A stretch of 64,000 nucleotides of DNA from Balanoglossus misakiensis (lineage: Eukaryota; Hemichordata), in contig CM082577.2 in NCBI GenBank assembly GCA_040954595.2, positions 13,082,001 to 13,146,000 on the forward strand. Reading direction: 5' to 3'. The notes below the pieces were generated by a model. The model was not told the origin of the DNA. It made no database searches and saw nothing but the letters and a program-made list of their open reading frames with translations. This document shows, piece by piece, positions 60,201 through 62,227 of the stretch. Each line of letters begins with the position of its first letter. The stretch's first letter is position 1. Both the position numbers and the translations under genes were made by a program.

Positions 60201-62227
60201 TCAGGTTTATCATAAAGTATGTTCAATACACACACAAAAAACCAGGGAAATTCAAACTAGATACAGAATCAAATTTGATGAAAGTCCCACGAGATATCGT
60301 AAATATACTGTCAATAAAGCCAATGAGAGGAATGGATTACTGCTATTTCAAATTAAAACCTTACCATATCTTTGCACAGACAGGCATGTGCATTTAGCAG
60401 TGGTGTGACAGACTCAATGTCCCTAAGCTTGAGTGCACAATAGAGTGGTGTCTCACCATTCTGGACAAAACAAAAAAGAAGGACTCTTGATATTTTAAGT
60501 TGACCCGTCATGTATTTATGACAGCAAAACTGACTTTAATCATAAACTTATTTTATTCAAATTATGTAATGATCTACGGTATTATTACAATGGTATAGAT
60601 CACAGTATACATGTAAATAGCAAAGCCTTTGGACACCAAACTATGAAGAAACGGACTCACCTTATTTTCTAAGTTGAGGTTAACGTCCTTTGTTATTAAC
60701 ACGTTGACAACACAGTGATGACGAGCCTTTACTGCATGGTGTAAAGCTGTGTCACCAGTCTTGCAAGAAATGAGAAAATGATCATAAATCACAATATACC
60801 AATTTTAACTTATAGTTGAATTATAAATAATACTAATATTCAAACTGTTCACAGGTCAGAAGAACCGAAAAAGGCAATAGAATAATTTTTTTAATATTGC
60901 AAGCTTTATTTAAAAATACTTTCAAATTTTTCTACGAAGACTGATATATTTATTCTTTGAGTAAATGTTATGATGTTGAATATGAAAAGAAATCTAAATG
61001 GTTGCATTCATAATTAAAAGCAAATTCATTATGTAAATTAGATGACTACTCAAAAGTCAGAATATTGCCATTATCCTGATGAACTGTTTATCAAAAATGT
61101 TAAAATCAACTAAAGTATAGGGAGAAAACAGGGTGTTCCCATGTTTCAGTTAGGGGGTCTTAAATATTGTGCAAAATGCTGAGTCAGCACTTTTCTCCTA
61201 CTGCTAATGCTATAGTTTTCCCATGATGAAAATATCTGAAAAGCTCTATCAAAAAATCAAGCACCGTGACATCGTGTTACTCCTGTTGTGGCAAATTTTG
61301 TAAAAATTTCAAGAAAAGGAATGTTCTCTCAACACTCTACATGTAATGTGATGGCTACAGAACGTGGTATTAGCAAGCCCATCTCGGTAGTCTTCTACCA
61401 TAAACAAAATTGTCTGTTTGATTTATACTTATTGTAACTTTAATTGAAATTAGAATTGGAATATGAGCATACTTTATCTGTTCTGTTTTTATCAGCACTA
61501 GCTTCTATCAAAAGGTCAACTGCTTTAGGAAAGTCATTAGCGGCAGCTTCATGGAGTACCGTCATTTCATCCTATAAACATGAAAACAGTCAGGCTGTTT
61601 ATGACATAAAAATGAAAACACCAGTTTCAAAATAGTTACATTTATTGTTATTTATATAGTATCTAATAATAAAATGTATGAAACAGTGTATCTTTTACAA
61701 ATATTACTCCATAACTTACCTCATTTGCATCATTTATATCAATAACACCCATATCTGTTAAGTCACGAACAAAGTCCATGTTTGGATACTTTGCAGCTGC
61801 AACATACATGGGTCTACATTCCACAGAAAACTGTGTATCCTATAATGAGTAAAAGTAGAAAATGTACTATTTGATGGCATGTTCCGAAATACTTTTTTAT
61901 GATAAATTTGGCAGACAGAAAAATGATTACATGATTGGCATTTTTCTTATATTGTTTAAAACTATTTTGCATCACCAATACTTACCCCCTCACCGATAAA
62001 GTTCGCTTTTGCATTGAGAAGAACTTTCACTGTCCTTTGATTCTTCCTTTGGACAGCATAGTACAAAGGAGTGTTACACTCCTGTTGACAAAACAAAAAT
62101 ATTGTAAACATGCTTCTATTACAAATTAAACTGTTTGGATGACCACTATCAACATAAAAGGTTTTCTTACCATTTCAAAACAAATTGTTACTGCAGTGCT
62201 TGGTGACAGCCTATGTTTGTGACACAT
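178..62227 (-). CDS. giant ankyrin-repeat protein gene, at least 96 ANK exons, 3' end outside window
   Basis: Each of 96 exons encodes one ANK repeat, recognised by the TALHxA-like helix-1 motif, a following LL helix 2 and a terminal GAxIN-like loop. All exons are flanked by AG and GT, start and end at codon boundaries, and are open. ANK repeats are protein-binding solenoids; no enzyme, membrane or signalling domain is visible, so the function is unknown beyond likely scaffolding or ligand binding. Exons fall into ten ordered types (A-J) repeated ten times. Type marks: A has a Trp in helix 1 (LFWA, LKWV); B starts DGLxxLHHF; C has ALYYAA; D starts TTxLHWAV and ends in a GLxK-like tail; E has VLHLMA; F has TPLYYAV; G has an N-terminal extension and (L)YVAAAKY; H has VLHEAA; I has TALHHAV; J has PLY/ALY and ends in LH or IH. 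The start exon is tentative and the stop codon is beyond position 1. Which invertebrate protein this corresponds to cannot be told without a search. Confidence 0.9.
633..731 (-). CDS. ANK exon 10X (extra repeat)
   Basis: 33 codons, EGKTALHYAAVHCEMEMV, ending INSADK. It breaks the ten-exon period; the closest match is type I. Confidence 0.92.
1294..1392 (-). CDS. ANK exon 10I
   Basis: 33 codons, KGRQALHHAVLSGNSQLV, ending MQAGDE. Type I. Confidence 0.92.
1691..1789 (-). CDS. ANK exon 10H
   Basis: 33 codons, DGQTALHRTCRKGYLEAA, ending NFEKDK. Type H. Confidence 0.93.
2635..2823. mobile_element. MITE family 1, copy a (189 bp)
   Basis: Terminal inverted repeats AAAGGTATACGGTCACCT and AGGTGACCGTATACCTTT. 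About 80-85% like copy b at 16796-16981 by eye. No coding capacity. It sits in the intron between exons 10G and 10H. Confidence 0.8.
2970..4049. mobile_element. 1,080-bp element with long inverted ends
   Basis: Left end AAAGGGACACACAAGCCCAG, right end the complement of CTTTTGTGTCCCTTT, with imperfect inverted similarity continuing about 150-190 bp inward from each side (GGGCATGACGTCATTAA against TTAACGACGTCATGCCC). No transposase frame is visible. Foldback-like non-autonomous DNA element. Confidence 0.72.
4578..4700 (-). CDS. ANK exon 10G
   Basis: 41 codons, SEEGNDKTNETNIYVAATKY, ending DACDD. Type G. Confidence 0.86.
4701..5859. other. intron 10F-10G, nothing recognised
   Basis: 1,159 bp of AT-rich intron with short (GCAGCAGTCACTGCAGCAG) self-complementary words near 5020-5040. 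No gene or clear element. Confidence 0.5.
5860..5958 (-). CDS. ANK exon 10F
   Basis: 33 codons, EFKTPLFYAVKSKDTDTV, ending FYENMQ. Type F. Confidence 0.91.
6131..6300. repeat. dispersed repeat, copy 1
   Basis: Shares ordered words with 7065-7230: ACACCTCAC, TTGxxTGGCTGAGAC, CATGTGACA, AAAAACGTGATAT and ACATGG. Not identified. The more GC-rich right part differs between the copies. Confidence 0.5.
6834..6938 (-). CDS. ANK exon 10E
   Basis: 35 codons, SSVDKSVLQLAAESGKCE, ending VNLQDV. Type E. Confidence 0.87.
7065..7230. repeat. dispersed repeat, copy 2
   Basis: Partner of the repeat at 6131-6300, in the next intron of the gene (10E to 10D). Confidence 0.5.
7810..7914 (-). CDS. ANK exon 10D
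   Basis: 35 codons, ELPLLWAVSRCRKDIVQN, ending TKMYID. Type D, with the LHW motif as LLW. Confidence 0.87.
7915..9267. other. intron 10C-10D, mostly nondescript
   Basis: 1,353 bp. Text near 8260-8290 (CCAGTCCATGTCCAACAAC) resembles the Helitron-like repeat at 21.8 kb, so 8210-8900 may be an old fragment of it. A short GACA microsatellite lies at about 9096-9111. Confidence 0.4.
9268..9408 (-). CDS. ANK exon 10C
   Basis: 47 codons, EGHTALYYASSVKESDSE, ending MRETNK. Type C with a 12-13 residue Ser/Asp/Glu insert (ESDSETSSGEDSD) between the ANK helices. Such runs suit acidophilic kinases, by inference. Confidence 0.88.
9633..9731 (-). CDS. ANK exon 10B
   Basis: 33 codons, SGMTSLQILSKERNLKGV, ending INTFSV. 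Type B. Confidence 0.9.
10254..10361 (-). CDS. ANK exon 10A
   Basis: 36 codons, NGHDNIAQLHWAAKNHHQ, ending DQYVE. Type A with the helix-1 Trp. Confidence 0.9.
10836..10931 (-). CDS. ANK exon 9J
   Basis: 32 codons, NGRTALFCAAERRYSDII, ending KIDPNS. Type J. Confidence 0.91.
11471..11569 (-). CDS. ANK exon 9I
   Basis: 33 codons, LGYTALHRAVLSRSESII, ending KNAIDK. Type I. Confidence 0.93.
12067..12165 (-). CDS. ANK exon 9H
   Basis: 33 codons, DGLTALHVAAYNDKKNAV, ending INKQDK. Near-consensus ANK repeat. Confidence 0.94.
12281..12421 (-). CDS. ANK exon 9G
   Basis: 47 codons, SHQEDTSSKTKWSASQQP, then VYLAAAMYESKDF, ending DEEFE. Type G with the longest N-terminal extension, Ser/Thr/Gln-rich. 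Confidence 0.88.
12645..12743 (-). CDS. ANK exon 9F
   Basis: 33 codons, EKRTPLYYAVRNRQVDNT, ending FLPLSD. Type F. Confidence 0.91.
12744..13894. other. intron 9E-9F, nothing recognised
   Basis: 1,151 bp. Short internal duplications such as GAAAATAxxAAAAxTATACAT near 12820-12910. No gene. Confidence 0.5.
13895..13999 (-). CDS. ANK exon 9E
   Basis: 35 codons, LDDRSTILHHEVRSSEKE, ending VHKQDG. Type E. Confidence 0.87.
14181..14288. repeat. 54-bp tandem duplication
   Basis: Two copies with 54-bp spacing of a segment containing AATGTATAATAGAAATTGCT and GTCACACTATTAACA, differing at a few bases. Intronic. Confidence 0.8.
14289..15036. other. intron 9D-9E remainder, nothing recognised
   Basis: No exon-like stretch or clear element apart from the 54-bp duplication at its left. 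Confidence 0.5.
15037..15123 (-). CDS. ANK exon 9D
   Basis: 29 codons, MTRLHWAVNNCYRDVSWT, ending AINEE. Type D without the usual GLxK tail, about six residues short. Confidence 0.86.
15124..16204. other. intron 9C-9D, nothing recognised
   Basis: 1,081 bp of AT-rich intron without visible structure. Confidence 0.5.
16205..16303 (-). CDS. ANK exon 9C
   Basis: 33 codons, KGLSPLFYAARNEHVTIA, ending LHEDST. Type C. Confidence 0.91.
16612..16710 (-). CDS. ANK exon 9B
   Basis: 33 codons, DGKTPLHLACEMGDKNAV, ending ENVYCK. Type B. Confidence 0.93.
16796..16981. mobile_element. MITE family 1, copy b (186 bp)
   Basis: The same ends as copy a with two changes on the left (AAAGGTAAACAGTCACCT). Moving the edge by one base gives TTA on both sides, which would fit a TWA-type target duplication. 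Confidence 0.78.
17021..17122 (-). CDS. ANK exon 9A
   Basis: 34 codons, KNASNVSQVDWAARNDKA, ending DMNKE. Type A with the helix-1 Trp. Confidence 0.88.
17410..17517 (-). CDS. ANK exon 8J
   Basis: 36 codons, EIQTPLYMALNKYQEKGQ, ending IHPDT. Type J; the donor reads GTTAGT and the extra residues sit between the helices. Confidence 0.87.
17518..18629. other. intron 8I-8J, possible old repeat
   Basis: 1,112 bp. Recurrent AAAAGGTCA and TATTTATGAA words near 18100-18220 hint at a decayed dispersed repeat. No gene. Confidence 0.35.
18630..18728 (-). CDS. ANK exon 8I
   Basis: 33 codons, DGRTAMHHAVLGANFEAS, ending SDIPDV. Type I. Confidence 0.92.
19387..19485 (-). CDS. ANK exon 8H
   Basis: 33 codons, EGETALHLASKENEKEAI, ending IDIKDK. 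Type H, very close to the general ANK consensus. Confidence 0.93.
19643..19753 (-). CDS. ANK exon 8G
   Basis: 37 codons, PEKLEEMTVYCAATKYTK, ending VDATNT. Type G with the shortest N-terminal extension of the set. Confidence 0.87.
19973..20071 (-). CDS. ANK exon 8F
   Basis: 33 codons, DGKSAFYYAVHHEQTDNV, ending FESSLQ. Type F. Confidence 0.91.
20072..20995. other. intron 8E-8F, nothing recognised
   Basis: 924 bp. A more complex stretch at about 20380-20480 (GCGCAAGAGGGGGCAAATC) could be a repeat fragment. Confidence 0.4.
20996..21103 (-). CDS. ANK exon 8E
   Basis: 36 codons, EYPKKTTVLHLVARENNI, ending HMLDA. Type E. Confidence 0.9.
21429..21536 (-). CDS. ANK exon 8D
   Basis: 36 codons, TTALHWAVSNTMESVAKT, ending VTGLAK. 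Type D, one residue longer than the others. Confidence 0.9.
21741..23180 (+). mobile_element. Helitron-like repeat, copy 1 (3'-truncated)
   Basis: Begins TATAGCTGCAAGCAGCGATG, followed by CGGGCACAAGC, and contains three subrepeats of about 250-320 bp with the GGTCAAAGGTCACCTGAGG core. It ends in an A-run directly joined to copy 2, exactly 1440 bp after its own start. A terminal hairpin is missing. The family assignment is inferred from the ends of copy 2. Confidence 0.55.
22001..22023 (+). promoter_or_regulatory. nuclear-receptor-like motif array (DR1 + DR4), representative
   Basis: AGGTCA-A-AGGTCA-CCTG-AGGTCA: three perfect half-sites, DR1 then DR4. The same array recurs at 22320-22342, 22570-22592, 23441-23463 and 23679-23701. 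DR1 alone recurs at 21785-21797 and 23225-23237. All lie within the Helitron-like repeat; binding is not shown by sequence alone. Confidence 0.5.
23181..24403 (+). mobile_element. Helitron-like repeat, copy 2 (with 3' hairpin end)
   Basis: Same start as copy 1, two internal subrepeats instead of three, and a 3' end made of a 12-bp-stem hairpin followed by CTAA. Known Helitrons end in CTRR after a hairpin, and Helentron-type elements share sequence between the 5' end and the hairpin. Here GGGCACAAGC appears at both. Lack of a target duplication could not be judged. Confidence 0.5.
24289..24403 (+). repeat. 59-bp end unit duplicated, two hairpins
   Basis: The unit from GATGAAAAACCCCAG to the hairpin is present twice, 59 bp apart. 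Each hairpin is AGGGCACAAGCC, loop TGCTT, GGCTTGTGCCCT (24314-24342 and 24373-24401), followed by AA. Confidence 0.9.
24512..24613 (-). CDS. ANK exon 8C
   Basis: 34 codons, DNYTPVFYAAQNEHVDVT, ending LHSDNK. Type C. Confidence 0.91.
24774..24872 (-). CDS. ANK exon 8B
   Basis: 33 codons, DNFTLLHHFASNGNVACV, ending IDTYCK. Type B. Confidence 0.92.
24873..25700. other. intron 8A-8B, GC-richer unidentified stretch
   Basis: About 25110-25560 is richer in CG than the flanks. A plus-strand open frame of 79 codons at 25178-25417 has no recognisable motif, and the region may be a transposon fragment. Confidence 0.35.
25701..25895. repeat. dispersed hairpin repeat, copy 1
   Basis: Matches 30971-31211. 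It carries an inverted repeat pairing CCATAAAGCACACATTGT with ACAATGTGTGCTCTCGTCTATTATGG, plus the shared word ACTCGGCATTCGCCT in the loop. Confidence 0.7.
26064..26171 (-). CDS. ANK exon 8A
   Basis: 36 codons, AYTSNLTQLKWVVENEKN, ending IDSHDE. Type A with the helix-1 Trp. Confidence 0.9.
26481..26597 (-). CDS. ANK exon 7J
   Basis: 39 codons, NAKTPLYVATENDDVDCV, ending IHANVTRNIYGK. Type J with a C-terminal extension of about seven residues. Confidence 0.88.
27098..27199 (-). CDS. ANK exon 7I
   Basis: 34 codons, KQQTALHHAVNGSKPKVI, ending KDATEK. Type I. Confidence 0.9.
27507..27590. repeat. 84-bp inverted repeat
   Basis: Outer arms TAGTCTCTGTGACCCAGC and GCTGGGTCATGGAGACTA with an inner GC-rich hairpin (CAGCCCCTCTGCTGGGGGCTG). 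MITE-like. Confidence 0.7.
27958..28056 (-). CDS. ANK exon 7H
   Basis: 33 codons, NDLTVLQEAAKEGYDKAV, ending VNKTDQ. Type H; the donor reads GTGTGT. Confidence 0.9.
28578..28709 (-). CDS. ANK exon 7G
   Basis: 44 codons, NESRISQTFTYSHRPIFIAA, then AMYEDLSFVKVL, ending NTADD. Type G with the N-terminal extension. Confidence 0.88.
28760..28817. repeat. poly-G (9) and poly-C (12) runs
   Basis: G run at 28760-28768 and C run at 28806-28817, about 37 bp apart, able to pair as a hairpin. Intron between exons 7G and 7F. Confidence 0.85.
29526..30035. mobile_element. 510-bp element with 25-bp inverted ends
   Basis: The left end CCGGGTTTTACTGATAGTTC continues to GCCCA; the right end is its complement with one mismatch (30011-30035). 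No transposase is visible. It lies in the 7F-7G intron, its right end 15 bp from the donor of exon 7F. Confidence 0.75.
30053..30151 (-). CDS. ANK exon 7F
   Basis: 33 codons, GKKTPLYYAVKCKNKETV, ending FVQEIQ. Type F. A 510-bp inverted-repeat element ends only 15 bp into the following intron. Confidence 0.92.
30971..31211. repeat. dispersed hairpin repeat, copy 2
   Basis: Longer hairpin than copy 1: arms from AATAATGTATGCCCC (about 31064) to GGGGCATACCGTACATTATT (about 31205), including CCCATAATGGAC against GTCCATTATGGG. It ends about 20 bp before the donor of exon 7E. Confidence 0.75.
31232..31339 (-). CDS. ANK exon 7E
   Basis: 36 codons, EMVEGSKTIHLMARKEEP, ending VNPMDN. Type E. Confidence 0.9.
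31474..31587. repeat. (ATT)n microsatellite
   Basis: Two blocks of ATT/TTA triplets separated by about 25 bp (31474-31529 and 31560-31587). Confidence 0.9.
32011..32115 (-). CDS. ANK exon 7D
   Basis: 35 codons, TTKLHWAIDSYERKVAET, ending VQGLDE. Type D; the donor reads GTTTGT. Confidence 0.91.
32265..32600. mobile_element. inverted-repeat element, MITE-like
   Basis: Exact inverted arms TTTCCAGATGACGGGCAA (32344-32361) and its complement (32518-32535). Looser pairing continues outward (TTTATTCTTCACTATCAA against TTGATAGTAAAGAATAG). More GC-rich than its surroundings. No recognised gene. Confidence 0.65.
32865..32902. promoter_or_regulatory. 38-bp perfect palindrome centred on TGACGTCA
   Basis: Perfectly self-complementary over 38 bp, centred on the CRE octamer TGACGTCA, followed by a third partial arm (CATCACACTATAGG). 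Intron 7D-7C. It may be a transposon end-to-end junction rather than a regulatory site. Confidence 0.6.
33088..33189 (-). CDS. ANK exon 7C
   Basis: 34 codons, GGRTALYFASAGTHVELT, ending LHDKCK. Type C. Confidence 0.91.
33608..33706 (-). CDS. ANK exon 7B
   Basis: 33 codons, DGLSPLHHFSERGDMKAV, ending INVYSK. Type B. Confidence 0.93.
34488..34595 (-). CDS. ANK exon 7A
   Basis: 36 codons, RDSNNISQLLWVAEHYKE, ending IDELLK. Type A with the helix-1 Trp. Confidence 0.91.
34872..34971 (-). pseudogene. chimeric J/A exon relic
   Basis: Bases about 34872-34934 resemble a degraded J exon (plus-strand CAGGCATTTGC and GAGTGCACAAT words as in exon 1J). They run straight into about 34935-34971, which matches the acceptor end of an A exon (TTGTTCAATATTTGATGTTC, then CTACAAC). 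The intron bases that follow also match the post-A introns of the copies. It probably marks where two units recombined inside exons. Confidence 0.6.
35685..35972. mobile_element. 288-bp TTAA-flanked MITE (piggyBac-like)
   Basis: Flanked by TTAA at 35681-35684 and 35973-35976. The ends are inverted: AGCAGGTCGCTCGTCTCAC on the left, the complement of GTGAGACGAGCTACGCGCT on the right. The same intron in the other copies reads CTATTAAAATTTAGCTT with a single TTAA, an intact empty site. An open frame inside (minus strand, ATG near 35877) is not recognised. A TTAA duplication is typical of piggyBac; a 3-bp TAA reading would instead fit Harbinger. Confidence 0.75.
35989..36084 (-). CDS. ANK exon 6J
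   Basis: 32 codons, DGETALYSALKLRDIESA, ending RLHKDA. Type J. Its donor is 16 bp upstream of the TTAA-flanked insertion. Confidence 0.94.
36242..36340 (-). CDS. ANK exon 6I
   Basis: 33 codons, VGDTALHYAVKNGHHQVV, ending LNLDNE. Type I. Confidence 0.94.
36469..36567 (-). CDS. ANK exon 6H
   Basis: 33 codons, AGMTVLHEAAANNFPKAV, then NVLIDAGADKDKTDK. Type H. Confidence 0.94.
36674..36791. repeat. 118-bp inverted repeat in the H-G intron, present in all copies
   Basis: Arms GATGTATAATAATAAGGTTA and TAACCTTATTACTATACATC. Sister copies lie at about 40821-40937, 45299-45405, 49809-49925 and 54688-54838. The insertion therefore predates the tandem duplications. Confidence 0.8.
37156..37275 (-). 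CDS. ANK exon 6G
   Basis: 40 codons, DARFPLESRPLYVAAAKY then ESMDF, ending DGTTDD. Type G. Confidence 0.94.
37680..37778 (-). CDS. ANK exon 6F
   Basis: 33 codons, NDFTPLYYAVQEKNTDTV, ending VDENR. Type F. Confidence 0.94.
37947..38054 (-). CDS. ANK exon 6E
   Basis: 36 codons, GSADGVTVLHLMAHNQDP, then YTEICLKLKAK, ending VNVLDK. Type E; EICL where the sisters have ELCL. Confidence 0.94.
38296..38400 (-). CDS. ANK exon 6D
   Basis: 35 codons, TTMLHWAVESYKYTVAET, ending VVQGLDK. Type D. Confidence 0.94.
38558..38659 (-). CDS. ANK exon 6C
   Basis: 34 codons, DGFTALYYAAAQSHVEVAKI, ending LHCENT. Type C. Confidence 0.94.
38923..39021 (-). CDS. ANK exon 6B
   Basis: 33 codons, DGLSALQHYAKGGDEKAV, then LLGRLANVNEHSE. 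Type B. Confidence 0.94.
39296..39403 (-). CDS. ANK exon 6A
   Basis: 36 codons, RGTSNIEQLFWAIKTYAEEM, then LLKAGVKIDEHAQ. Type A; Lys at the variable site, as in the old modules 2 and 7. Confidence 0.94.
40136..40231 (-). CDS. ANK exon 5J
   Basis: 32 codons, DGETALYSALKLRDIESA, ending RLHKDA. Type J. Confidence 0.94.
40389..40487 (-). CDS. ANK exon 5I
   Basis: 33 codons, VGNTALHYAVKNGHHQVV, ending LNLDNE. Type I. Confidence 0.94.
40616..40714 (-). CDS. ANK exon 5H
   Basis: 33 codons, TGMTVVHEAAANNFPQAV, ending KDKTDK. VVHE variant shared with 2H. Confidence 0.94.
41291..41410 (-). CDS. ANK exon 5G
   Basis: 40 codons, DARFPLESRPLYVAAAKY then KSMDF, ending DGTTDD. Type G; KYKS where the sisters have KYES. 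Confidence 0.94.
42190..42288 (-). CDS. ANK exon 5F
   Basis: 33 codons, NDFTPLYYAVQEKNTDTV, ending VDENR. Type F. Confidence 0.94.
42457..42564 (-). CDS. ANK exon 5E
   Basis: 36 codons, GSADGVTVLHLMAHNQDP, ending VNVLDK. Type E. Confidence 0.94.
42806..42910 (-). CDS. ANK exon 5D
   Basis: 35 codons, TTMLHWAVENYKYTVAET, ending VVQGLDK. Type D. Confidence 0.94.
43068..43169 (-). CDS. ANK exon 5C
   Basis: 34 codons, DGFTALYYAAAQSHVEVSKI, ending LHCENT. Type C. Confidence 0.94.
43433..43531 (-). CDS. ANK exon 5B
   Basis: 33 codons, DGLSALQHYAKGGDEKAV, then LLGRHANVNEHSE. Type B. Confidence 0.94.
43806..43913 (-). CDS. ANK exon 5A
   Basis: 36 codons, RGTSNIEQLFWAIKTYAEEM, then LLVAGVKIDEHAQ. 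Type A; Val at the variable site, unique among the modules. Confidence 0.94.
44614..44709 (-). CDS. ANK exon 4J
   Basis: 32 codons, DGETALYSALKLRDIESA, ending RLHKDA. Type J. Confidence 0.94.
44867..44965 (-). CDS. ANK exon 4I
   Basis: 33 codons, VGNTALHYAVKNGHHQVV, ending LNLDNE. Type I; VGN shared with 5I only. Confidence 0.94.
45094..45192 (-). CDS. ANK exon 4H
   Basis: 33 codons, TGMTVLHEAAANNFPQAV, ending KDKTDK. Type H. Confidence 0.94.
45770..45889 (-). CDS. ANK exon 4G
   Basis: 40 codons, DARFPLESRPLYVAAAKY, ending DGTTDD. Type G. Confidence 0.94.
46669..46767 (-). CDS. ANK exon 4F
   Basis: 33 codons, NDFTPLYYAVQEKNTDTV, ending VDENR. Type F. Confidence 0.94.
46936..47043 (-). CDS. 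ANK exon 4E
   Basis: 36 codons, GSADGVTILHLMAHNQDP, ending VNVLDK. Type E; TILH where the sisters have TVLH. Confidence 0.94.
47285..47389 (-). CDS. ANK exon 4D
   Basis: 35 codons, TTMLHWAVENYKYTVAET, ending VVQGLDK. Type D. Confidence 0.94.
47547..47648 (-). CDS. ANK exon 4C
   Basis: 34 codons, DGFTALYYAAAQSHVEVSKI, ending LHCENT. Type C. Confidence 0.94.
47912..48010 (-). CDS. ANK exon 4B
   Basis: 33 codons, DGLSALQHYAKDGDEKAV, ending NEYSK. Type B. Confidence 0.94.
48285..48392 (-). CDS. ANK exon 4A
   Basis: 36 codons, RGTSNIEQLFWAIKTYAEEM, then LLEAGVKIDEHAQ. Type A; Glu at the variable site. Confidence 0.94.
49125..49220 (-). CDS. ANK exon 3J
   Basis: 32 codons, DGETALYSALKLRDIESA, ending RLHKDA. 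Type J. Confidence 0.94.
49378..49476 (-). CDS. ANK exon 3I
   Basis: 33 codons, VGDTALHYAVKNGHHQVV, ending LNIDNE. Type I. Confidence 0.94.
49605..49703 (-). CDS. ANK exon 3H
   Basis: 33 codons, TGMTVLHEAAANNFPKAV, ending KDKTDK. Type H. Confidence 0.94.
50279..50398 (-). CDS. ANK exon 3G
   Basis: 40 codons, DARFPLESRPLYVAAAKY then ESIDF, ending DGTTDD. Type G. Confidence 0.94.
51179..51277 (-). CDS. ANK exon 3F
   Basis: 33 codons, NDFTPLYYAVEEKNTDTV, ending VDENR. Type F; VEEKN where the sisters have VQEKN. Confidence 0.94.
51400..51800. repeat. module-3-specific intron segment
   Basis: About 372 bp of the E-F intron absent from modules 4-6. Part of it (near 51571-51630) resembles the reverse complement of about 56085-56125 in the 2F-2G intron, including C-rich and TTACCAATTC words, so it may be a dispersed repeat or the ancestral longer intron. 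Confidence 0.5.
51818..51925 (-). CDS. ANK exon 3E
   Basis: 36 codons, GSADGVTVLHLMAHNQDP, ending VNVFDK. Type E. Confidence 0.94.
52167..52271 (-). CDS. ANK exon 3D
   Basis: 35 codons, TTMLHWAVENYKYTVAET, ending VVQGLDK. Type D. Confidence 0.94.
52429..52530 (-). CDS. ANK exon 3C
   Basis: 34 codons, GGFTALYYAAAQSHVEVAKI, ending LHCENM. Type C; the first residue is Gly where the sister copies have Asp. Confidence 0.94.
52794..52892 (-). CDS. ANK exon 3B
   Basis: 33 codons, DGLSALQHYAKDGDEKAV, ending NEHSK. Type B. Confidence 0.94.
53167..53274 (-). CDS. ANK exon 3A
   Basis: 36 codons, RGTSNIEQLFWAIKTYAEEM, then LLEAGVNIDEHAQ. Type A; Glu at the K/V/E variable site. Confidence 0.94.
54010..54105 (-). 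CDS. ANK exon 2J
   Basis: 32 codons, DGETALYSALKLRDIESA, with LLDANARLHKDA at the end (LLNANA in 3J-6J). Type J. Confidence 0.93.
54263..54361 (-). CDS. ANK exon 2I
   Basis: 33 codons, VGDTALHYAVKNGHHQVV, ending LNLNNE. Type I. Confidence 0.93.
54490..54588 (-). CDS. ANK exon 2H
   Basis: 33 codons, TGMTVVHEAAANNFPQAV, ending KDKTDK. Shares the VVHE variant with 5H only. Confidence 0.93.
55171..55290 (-). CDS. ANK exon 2G
   Basis: 40 codons, DARFPFESRPLYVAAAKY, ending DGTTDD. Near-identical to 3G-6G. Confidence 0.93.
55797..55912. repeat. G-rich and C-rich blocks
   Basis: GGGTGGGGGTGGGGGTGGGTGG at 55803-55824 (four or more G runs, quadruplex-capable) and a long C run at about 55892-55902. 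Confidence 0.7.
56794..56892 (-). CDS. ANK exon 2F
   Basis: 33 codons, NGHTPLYYAVKNKNTKTV, ending IAENT. Type F. Confidence 0.93.
57312..57508. mobile_element. 197-bp TA-flanked MITE (Tc1/mariner-type target)
   Basis: Perfect inverted ends CTGTAAAACACTTTATTTTC plus GCGAG, flanked by TA on both sides (57310-57311 and 57509-57510). Several CGCGA words inside. No coding capacity. Intron 2E-2F. Confidence 0.85.
57652..57759 (-). CDS. ANK exon 2E
   Basis: 36 codons, ESASDLTVLHLMAQKEDP, ending VNVLDK. Type E. Confidence 0.92.
57933..58037 (-). CDS. ANK exon 2D
   Basis: 35 codons, ISMLHWAVENFERIVAET, ending LAQGLNE. Type D: it lacks the DG-T lead of a standard ANK repeat and has the LHW motif. 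Confidence 0.92.
58454..58555 (-). CDS. ANK exon 2C
   Basis: 34 codons, SGVTALYYAAEQSHIHVA, ending LHQENV. Type C. Confidence 0.92.
58556..59753. other. intron 2B-2C, nothing recognised
   Basis: 1,198 bp. A pair of CTGTCAGCT words near 58640 and 58980 suggests repeat remnants. No exon. Confidence 0.4.
59754..59852 (-). CDS. ANK exon 2B
   Basis: 33 codons, DGLTTLHHFSRNGDVRAV, ending NEFSK. Type B. Confidence 0.93.
60085..60192 (-). CDS. ANK exon 2A
   Basis: 36 codons, SDTSKIGQLFWATKTYQK, ending IDTLLQ. Type A with the helix-1 Trp. Confidence 0.92.
60365..60460 (-). CDS. ANK exon 1J
   Basis: 32 codons, NGETPLYCALKLRDIESV, ending LCKDM. Type J, with the usual LH tail changed to LC. Confidence 0.92.
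60661..60759 (-). CDS. ANK exon 1I
   Basis: 33 codons, TGDTALHHAVKARHHCVV, ending NLENK; donor GTGAG. Type I. Confidence 0.93.
61473..61571 (-). CDS. ANK exon 1H
   Basis: 33 codons, DEMTVLHEAAANDFPKAV, ending NRTDK. Type H. Confidence 0.92.
61720..61839 (-). CDS. ANK exon 1G
   Basis: 40 codons, DTQFSVECRPMYVAAAKY, ending DINDANE. Carries the type-G N-terminal extension of about ten residues before the ANK helix. Confidence 0.9.
61986..62081 (-). CDS. ANK exon 1F
   Basis: 32 codons, ECNTPLYYAVQRKN to NFIGEG. It is one residue shorter than the other F exons (33). It is the first ANK repeat seen in transcription order. Confidence 0.88.
62171..62227 (-). CDS. tentative first coding exon (19 codons)
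   Basis: An ATG (complement of 62225-62227) is followed by 19 open codons, starting MCHKHRLSPS, and a GTAAG donor at codon phase 0, matching the phase of exon 1F. An in-frame TGA lies just three codons before the ATG. No further ANK-like exon is visible from here to 64000. It is not ANK-like itself. Alternatives are that the true 5' end lies beyond 64000, or that this is a chance open stretch next to a donor-like site. Confidence 0.3.

Larger units (their letters stand above)
60365..62081 (-). other. module 1 (partial: exon types F-J), 5'-most
   Basis: Five ANK exons (170 residues) in the order F, G, H, I, J. The A-E half of a module is absent upstream, so the array as seen begins in mid-period. 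DNA identity to modules 2-6 is visible in the exons but not in the introns. The protein start may fall directly before exon F. Confidence 0.85.
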